Made by a program: the position numbers and the translations under genes
In this document: in pieces, positions 13,876 to 18,603 of the stretch
How positions within the stretch are numbered: position 1 is the stretch's first letter
Layout: the number at the start of each line of letters is the position of its first letter
The notes under the pieces: generated by a model
Seen by the model: only the letters and a program-made list of their open reading frames with translations
Databases searched by the model: none
Told to the model about the DNA's origin: nothing
DNA from: Rickettsiaceae bacterium
Lineage (GTDB): Bacteria; Pseudomonadota; Alphaproteobacteria; Rickettsiales; Rickettsiaceae
Direction: 5' to 3'
DNA length: 18,603 nucleotides
NCBI GenBank assembly: GCA_028372485.1
Contig: JAOMYS010000006.1
Coordinates: forward strand, 1-18,603

Positions 13876-15687
13876 ATGAAAATTCCATTAGAATTTTATG
13901 ATCATATCAGAGGCATTGTGCGTGTATCTGATATTGTGCGCTTGAAAGTTGCTCTTACGAAAAAAGGTGGGGAGCATCTTGGCATATGTCCTTTTCATAG
14001 TGAAAAAACGCCATCATTTACTGTTAATGATGCAAAAAGATTTTACCATTGTTTTGGATGTAGCGCACATGGAGATGTAATACGCTTTGTATCGGAAACA
14101 AGTGGTATTAGCTATAAAGAAGCTGCGATTAAAATTGCTGGTGATAATGGTATTGAACTACCCAAGATATCCAAGGCTCAAGAAAAGCAATATGAGGAAG
14201 TAGATTATATTCACAATATCTTAGAACAGGCATCGCAATTTTTTGCAAGCAGTCTAGATACTAATGCCAAGAGATATCTAGAGCAAAGAGGGCTAAATGA
14301 AGGAGTAATAAAGAATTTCGAAATTGGTTATTCGCTTGGTGGTGGCGTATTAGAGAATTTTTTTGCAAAAAAATCTATTCCTTTGAAAGACCTAGTAAAA
14401 GCTGGGTTAATGGGCAGAAGGGAGGATGGAAAAATCTATGAAATATTTCATAAGCGCATAATGTTCCCAATTAGAAATATCTACAACAAAGTAGTAGGAT
14501 TTGGAGGAAGGGCAATGGGAGATGCAATGCCAAAATACATAAATTCCCCCGAAACTATTGTGTTTAAGAAAGGAGAGATGATGTATGGCGAAAATATAGC
14601 CACTAGTCATTCATATAAAGATAATTACTATATAGTTGTGGAAGGCTATATGGATGTTATAGCACTTAATCAACATGGTTTTAAACACGCAGTAGCCAGC
14701 CTTGGGACGTCAGTAACAGAGAAGCATTTGCAAAAATTATGGCGCTCATCTGATCAGATAATAGTTTGCCTAGATGGAGATAATGCGGGTCTTAGAGCAA
14801 GCAATAGGTTGGTAAATATAGGGTTGCCTCATATTTCTCCAGATAAATCTTTATCTTTTATTTGCTTGCCTTCTGGTTTAGATCCAGACGATGCAGTGCG
14901 CTCAAAAGATGGTTCATCATTCAAAGATATGCTAAATAAACGCATAAGCTTATCTGAAATGATATGGCAAAATGAATTTCTTGCTGCAAATAACGAAAAT
15001 GCTTTAAAGACTGCAGAGTCAGTGGCGTCTCTGGAATATAAGCTGGCGGGGTATTGTACGAATATTCAGGATAATGCTCTCAAAGTGAATTTTCAGCGTT
15101 ATTTTAAGGGGATGATTTGGGATAAAGTAGTTCGTAAGAAGGGTAAAGGAGGTGACGGTGATGTTGTAAATAAAAAGATAGGCAGAACTATATCTAAGAA
15201 ATATTCAGAATTAGAATTTTTAGAGTACGCAATATGCTCCTTCTTGGTTAAATATCCAGGCGTTATTCTTGAGGAAGATTACAAAAACTCTCTTGTGAAT
15301 TTATTATTAAAGAATCGGACTCTTAATGAGTTTAAGGATTGGATGCTGCATGCTGCTGACACACAAGAGCCAGAATTAGACAAAGTGATAAAGAGTAATG
15401 TAAAAAATACTAGATTTCATGACGCTTATTTAGTAGTATCGGACGCCGATACCTTGTTCTTAGATGTAGAATTTTTAGATAAGAATTTCAAGAGTCTTAA
15501 TGAAAAGGAGAAGTTTTTGGAGTGGTTGTGCAAGAAGCATTATTTTCTGACTCTGAGGCAAGAGTACGAAGACATATTGCGAGAAAATAACGATCAGGCG
15601 CAAGCTCGTTCTGTTTCATATCTTAAAGAAATTCAAAAAATTTCTAAAGAGCTTAGGTATTTAAGCGATAATTTTATAAATAATTAA
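13876..15687 (+). CDS. dnaG: DNA primase
   Basis: Synthesises RNA primers for lagging-strand replication. The 603-residue protein has the full DnaG layout. An N-terminal zinc ribbon carries C38, H41, C59 and C62 (CPFH and CFGC). The RNA polymerase core includes a Toprim fold with E256 in EGYMDV and the acidic pair D300 and D302 in LDGDNAG. A C-terminal helicase-binding domain (about 440-603) is poorly conserved, as expected. A GAAGGTG ribosome-binding sequence precedes the ATG. It is followed 12 bp later by rpoD, the conserved dnaG-rpoD arrangement of the macromolecular-synthesis operon. No rpsU is present upstream. Confidence 0.97.
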   Translation: MKIPLEFYDHIRGIVRVSDIVRLKVALTKKGGEHLGICPFHSEKTPSFTVNDAKRFYHCFGCSAHGDVIRFVSETSGISYKEAAIKIAGDNGIELPKISKAQEKQYEEVDYIHNILEQASQFFASSLDTNAKRYLEQRGLNEGVIKNFEIGYSLGGGVLENFFAKKSIPLKDLVKAGLMGRREDGKIYEIFHKRIMFPIRNIYNKVVGFGGRAMGDAMPKYINSPETIVFKKGEMMYGENIATSHSYKDNYYIVVEGYMDVIALNQHGFKHAVASLGTSVTEKHLQKLWRSSDQIIVCLDGDNAGLRASNRLVNIGLPHISPDKSLSFICLPSGLDPDDAVRSKDGSSFKDMLNKRISLSEMIWQNEFLAANNENALKTAESVASLEYKLAGYCTNIQDNALKVNFQRYFKGMIWDKVVRKKGKGGDGDVVNKKIGRTISKKYSELEFLEYAICSFLVKYPGVILEEDYKNSLVNLLLKNRTLNEFKDWMLHAADTQEPELDKVIKSNVKNTRFHDAYLVVSDADTLFLDVEFLDKNFKSLNEKEKFLEWLCKKHYFLTLRQEYEDILRENNDQAQARSVSYLKEIQKISKELRYLSDNFINN

Positions 15688-15699
15688 TTCAGCAATTTC

Positions 15700-17601
15700 A
15701 TGGACAAAAAGGAAACTAGCTCTAACAAAGGAACTTCCGATAATCTTGAAAATTTAGTACAAGAAGGAAAAAAGAAAGGATTTATAACTTATGACGAATT
15801 GAATAAATCTATTTCCAAGACGAGCAAATTATCTATTGATGAGTTAGAAAATGCAGTTTCAAAATTCTCAGAAGCTGGAATTGATATCATTGATGACGAT
15901 GATAATGAAGATATCAAGCTTGATATCAATGTGAATGAAGAATTAACTGTTTCAAATAGACCATCATCTAGCACATCTGAAGAAGATTCCGCAGATAATA
16001 CGGGCTCTACTGATGATCCTGTGCGTTTATATTTGCGTGATATGGGTGGTGTTGGATTGCTCTCACGTGAGAATGAAATAGAAATTGCAAAGAGAATAGA
16101 TGTAGGAAAGGAGCTAATGTTACATTCACTTTGTGAAAGTCCACTTGCCATGAAATCTATGATTAAATGGTTTGAGGATCTTGCAAATGAAAAAATTATG
16201 CTCAGAGATCTAATAGATCTTGATGCAAATTTAGTTACGGAAGAATCTCTACAGGATGTGGAAGAGGCTTCAGAAGAAAGCGATGACGAAGAATCGGCAG
16301 ATCAAGATGTTGAAAGTAATTCTTTGTCCATATCTGCTATGGAAGCAGAGCTTCTTCCTTCTATGATTGATAAAATGGAAAATCTTGCAAAGATTTGTGG
16401 CAATATTCTATCAGAAACAGTGTCACATTTTGCATCAAGTGCTAAAGCATCAGCTTTAAAAACGAACAAAACATATAAAACGAATTTAAAAAATTTAATA
16501 GCAGAAGTGTCTTCGGTGCATCTCCATTCAAAGAGAGTGGAGGAAATGCTAGAAGAAATATATTCTGTTAACAAAACATTATTACCAAAGGAAACCAAGC
16601 TATTAAATTTCGCAGAAAAGCATAAGGTCAGTCGCATGAGCTTTTTAAAAGAATATGCGAATTTTACTAACTCAGAAGATTGGATTGCTAAACTTCAAAA
16701 GAAAAGAGAAGTTTCTTGGAAAAATTTCTTATCTGAAGAACAAGAAGCAATTAATCAGTTTCTTGATGATATCAAAGATGTAGAAGATAAGGTTGGGCTT
16801 AGCATGCCAGAATTTAAGCGTATTATAGCGGCTATTCAGAAGGGAGAAAGGCAGTCCACAAGAGCTAAGAAGGAAATGATTGAAGCAAATTTACGTCTAG
16901 TTATTTCAATTGCAAAAAAATATGCTAATCGTGGTTTACAATTCTTGGATCTAATCCAAGAAGGAAATATAGGCTTGATGAAGGCAGTAGACAAATTTGA
17001 ATATAGTAGAGGATTTAAATTTTCAACATATGCCACCTGGTGGATACGTCAAGCGATCACCAGATCTATAGCAGATCAGGCTAGAACTATTCGTATTCCT
17101 GTTCATATGATTGAGACTATTAATAAAATTATACGTACTACTCGTCAAATGGTAAGTGAACTTGGGCATGAACCTACGCCAGCCGAGATAGCTGCTCGCC
17201 TATCAATGCCTATAGATCGGGTGAAAAAAGTAATGAAAATTGCAAAAGAGCCTGTAAGTCTTGAGAATCCTGTTGGTGATGAAGAGGGTAGTTATTTGGG
17301 TGATTTTATTGAAGATAAAAACGCTGTACTTCCAAGTGAAGCTGCTTTTCAGTCTAATTTACGTGAAACAACTACAAGAATTCTTTCTACTCTTACTCCG
17401 AGAGAAGAACGTGTGCTTCGTATGAGATTCGGTATTGGTGTAACTACTGACCACACTTTGGAAGAGGTGGGACAGCAATTTAATGTTACCAGAGAAAGAA
17501 TCCGTCAGATTGAAGCAAAGGCTTTGCGTAAGTTAAAACATCCAACAAGATCAAAAAAAATGGTGAGTTTCTTAAGCGGATCTGGTACTCCAAGCAGCTA
17601 G
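15700..17601 (+). CDS. rpoD: Primary sigma factor RpoD (sigma70)
   Basis: The 633-residue housekeeping sigma factor. Region 1.1 (about 15-60) is followed by an acidic, Ser-rich linker. Region 1.2 begins at about 106 with DPVRLYLRDMGGVGLLSRENEIEIAKRI. A non-conserved acidic insert (about 165-380) is typical of proteobacterial RpoD. Regions 2.1-2.4 (about 388-470) include ANLRLVISIAKKYANRGLQF and GFKFSTYATWWIRQAI. Region 3 follows, then region 4 with the helix-turn-helix TLEEVGQQFNVTRERIRQIEAK near 586-608. Its TAG stop overlaps the GTG start of truA by one base (TAGTG). Confidence 0.97.
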   Translation: MDKKETSSNKGTSDNLENLVQEGKKKGFITYDELNKSISKTSKLSIDELENAVSKFSEAGIDIIDDDDNEDIKLDINVNEELTVSNRPSSSTSEEDSADNTGSTDDPVRLYLRDMGGVGLLSRENEIEIAKRIDVGKELMLHSLCESPLAMKSMIKWFEDLANEKIMLRDLIDLDANLVTEESLQDVEEASEESDDEESADQDVESNSLSISAMEAELLPSMIDKMENLAKICGNILSETVSHFASSAKASALKTNKTYKTNLKNLIAEVSSVHLHSKRVEEMLEEIYSVNKTLLPKETKLLNFAEKHKVSRMSFLKEYANFTNSEDWIAKLQKKREVSWKNFLSEEQEAINQFLDDIKDVEDKVGLSMPEFKRIIAAIQKGERQSTRAKKEMIEANLRLVISIAKKYANRGLQFLDLIQEGNIGLMKAVDKFEYSRGFKFSTYATWWIRQAITRSIADQARTIRIPVHMIETINKIIRTTRQMVSELGHEPTPAEIAARLSMPIDRVKKVMKIAKEPVSLENPVGDEEGSYLGDFIEDKNAVLPSEAAFQSNLRETTTRILSTLTPREERVLRMRFGIGVTTDHTLEEVGQQFNVTRERIRQIEAKALRKLKHPTRSKKMVSFLSGSGTPSS

Positions 17602-18347
17602 TGTCCTGTTATAGATATAAAATTACATTAGAATATTTAGGTAAAGGGTATTGCGGTTGGCAAAGGCAAAAGGAGGCCTTATCACTGCAGCAGATTATTG
17701 AGGATGCAATCTTTGCTTTTACTAAGGAGAGAGTATCTCTGATTGTCGCTGGTCGCACGGATGCTGGAGTTCATGCATATGGTCAAGTAGCACATTTTGA
17801 TTTATCGCAAGAGCATGATCTGAAGAAACTTATGTATTCTATTAATCACTTTGCTCGTCCACATACTATTGGTGTCGTAGACTCTGAAATGGTGGATACA
17901 GATTTTCATGCTCGTTTTTCTGCCAAAGCTAGGCATTATGTTTACAAAATTCTCAACAGAGGATCTGTTAATATTATTAATAAAGACTTGGAATATCATA
18001 TAAGAGGTCTCCTTGATATAGAAGAAATGCAAAAAGGAGCGAATTATCTGTTAGGTATGCATGATTTTACCTCTTTTCGTGCTAGTGAGTGCCAGTCCAA
18101 TTCACCTATTAGGACGCTAGATAAAATTGAAATTGTAAAAAACGGCGAGAGTGAAATAAGGTTGTATTTTTCATCTCTTTCGTTTCTACATCACATGGTA
18201 AGAAATATCACAGGTAGTTTAATAATGGTGGGAAGCGGAAAATGGAAAGTAGAAAAAATCAAAGAAGTATTGGATAGTAAAGATAGAAGGCTAGCTGCCA
18301 GCACTGCACCCGCACATGGTCTATATTTCCTTAGAGTGGATTATTAA
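17601..18347 (+). CDS. truA: tRNA pseudouridine(38-40) synthase
   Basis: Converts uridines 38-40 of the anticodon stem to pseudouridine. The protein is 248 residues, normal for TruA. The catalytic aspartate is D54 in GRTDAGVHAYGQVAHFD. Other family segments are RYKITLEYLGKGYCGWQRQ at the start, FHARFSAKARHYVYKI, HDFTSFRASECQ, LHHMVRNITGSLIMVG and the C-terminal APAHGLYFLRVDY. The start is a GTG at 17601 that overlaps the rpoD stop codon by one base. No in-frame ATG lies close by, and the homologous N-terminus begins here, so translation is presumably coupled to rpoD. The 3' end forms the left arm of a long inverted repeat. Confidence 0.95.
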   Translation: MSCYRYKITLEYLGKGYCGWQRQKEALSLQQIIEDAIFAFTKERVSLIVAGRTDAGVHAYGQVAHFDLSQEHDLKKLMYSINHFARPHTIGVVDSEMVDTDFHARFSAKARHYVYKILNRGSVNIINKDLEYHIRGLLDIEEMQKGANYLLGMHDFTSFRASECQSNSPIRTLDKIEIVKNGESEIRLYFSSLSFLHHMVRNITGSLIMVGSGKWKVEKIKEVLDSKDRRLAASTAPAHGLYFLRVDY

Positions 18348-18368
18348 GATATAGACCAGACCATGTGC
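18312..18368. repeat. Interrupted inverted repeat spanning the truA 3' end
   Basis: The left arm GCACATGGTCTATAT (18312-18326) lies inside truA. The right arm ATATAGACCAGACCATGTGC (18349-18368) lies just past the stop codon. The right arm is the exact reverse complement except for a tandem second copy of AGACC (18353-18357 and 18358-18362). Without that copy the arms would match over 15 bp around a 22-base spacer. It lies between convergent genes and may terminate transcription, though no T tract follows directly. Confidence 0.65.
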
Positions 18369-18401
18369 TAGGTAGAGATAAGTATTGAGTTTTCTTAATC
18401 A

Positions 18402-18603
18402 TCAAAATATTGTACAGCAACCACCACAATCGTAAGGATCATCATTATAATGGTCACCAATCAATGGGTTATTACTTAATATTGTATAGCTATATAGGGC
18501 ATTTTCATTATCATCTAAACCATTGTGATGATAATCCATAAATTTAGCAATTTTTTCTTGCTTTAAGTCCTTGATTACATCTTTTGTAAAAATCTCTTGC
18601 TGC
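18402..18603 (-). CDS. Unrecognised protein, C-terminal part only, ending in a CaaX-like motif
   Basis: On the minus strand one frame is open from the window edge for 66 codons to a TGA at 18402-18404. I do not recognise the family. The visible segment begins QQEIFTKDVIKDLKQEKIAKF, a probable amphipathic helix, followed by an Asp/Asn/Tyr-rich, acidic stretch and the tail YDCGGCCTIF. The last four residues, CTIF, fit the eukaryotic CaaX prenylation pattern, with a preceding cysteine and a CGG. An internal ATG (codon 22 of the visible part) could start a 45-residue protein, but the frame remains open further upstream. It is convergent with truA. The other two frames on this strand close within about 20 codons. 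No catalytic motif is visible. Confidence 0.6.
   Translation of the reverse strand, partial: QQEIFTKDVIKDLKQEKIAKFMDYHHNGLDDNENALYSYTILSNNPLIGDHYNDDPYDCGGCCTIF

Noticed and set aside
1..18603. CRISPR array, toxin-antitoxin pair, prophage or defence island.
   Set aside because: No regularly spaced repeats, no paired small ORFs of known type and no phage genes were found; nearly all sequence is accounted for by housekeeping genes.

Overview
The window reads as a stretch of chromosome from an AT-rich alphaproteobacterium, most likely a member of the Rickettsiales (an obligate intracellular lineage). The reasons are: a separate Fo operon with both b' and b subunits, an alphaproteobacterial NDUFS4-type complex I accessory subunit, a 41-residue L36 without the zinc-ribbon cysteines, folate-dependent TrmFO, RpoH-type and RpoD sigma factors of alphaproteobacterial character, strongly A+T-rich coding sequence, and one more GC-rich palindromic repeat of the kind scattered through rickettsial genomes. 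The family assignment is inference; no rRNA or other decisive marker is present.

Region 1 (1-2066, +): the tail of an upstream ORF (possibly atpI), then atpB, atpE, atpF' and atpF, the membrane sector of ATP synthase. Several junctions are TAATG overlaps. A nested hairpin separates this operon from the convergent block that follows. Region 2 (2115-5853, -): xseB, mltG, tRNA-Cys, a XerD-like recombinase and trmFO, all read leftward. A -10 box sits immediately upstream of the tRNA. Region 3 (5909-8900): the complex I gene (+) ends directly against a roughly 185-bp palindromic repeat, followed by convergent lipB and mutL (-). Region 4 (8901-9913): a divergent gap with a clear sigma70-type promoter containing a dyad, then rpmJ and ppa (+). 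Region 5 (10147-13161, -): greA, rpoH and a two-gene ABC-2 polysaccharide-type exporter. Region 6 (13236-18347, +): a polyprenol/diacylglycerol-kinase-like membrane protein, dnaG, rpoD and truA, a version of the macromolecular-synthesis operon with truA coupled to rpoD by a TAGTG overlap. Region 7 (18402-18603, -): the C-terminal part of an unrecognised protein ending in a CaaX-like Cys-Thr-Ile-Phe.

Most of the window is housekeeping: energy production, tRNA modification, replication and repair, transcription, lipoylation and cell-wall remodelling. No phage, CRISPR, toxin-antitoxin or defence locus is visible. The less ordinary parts are the palindromic repeat abutting a shortened complex I gene, the operator-like dyad in the rpmJ promoter, the inverted copy of the truA 3' end, the near-leaderless tRNA-Cys promoter, and the edge ORF with the CaaX-like tail. 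I do not see convincing evidence of a wholly new system; the edge ORF is the best lead.
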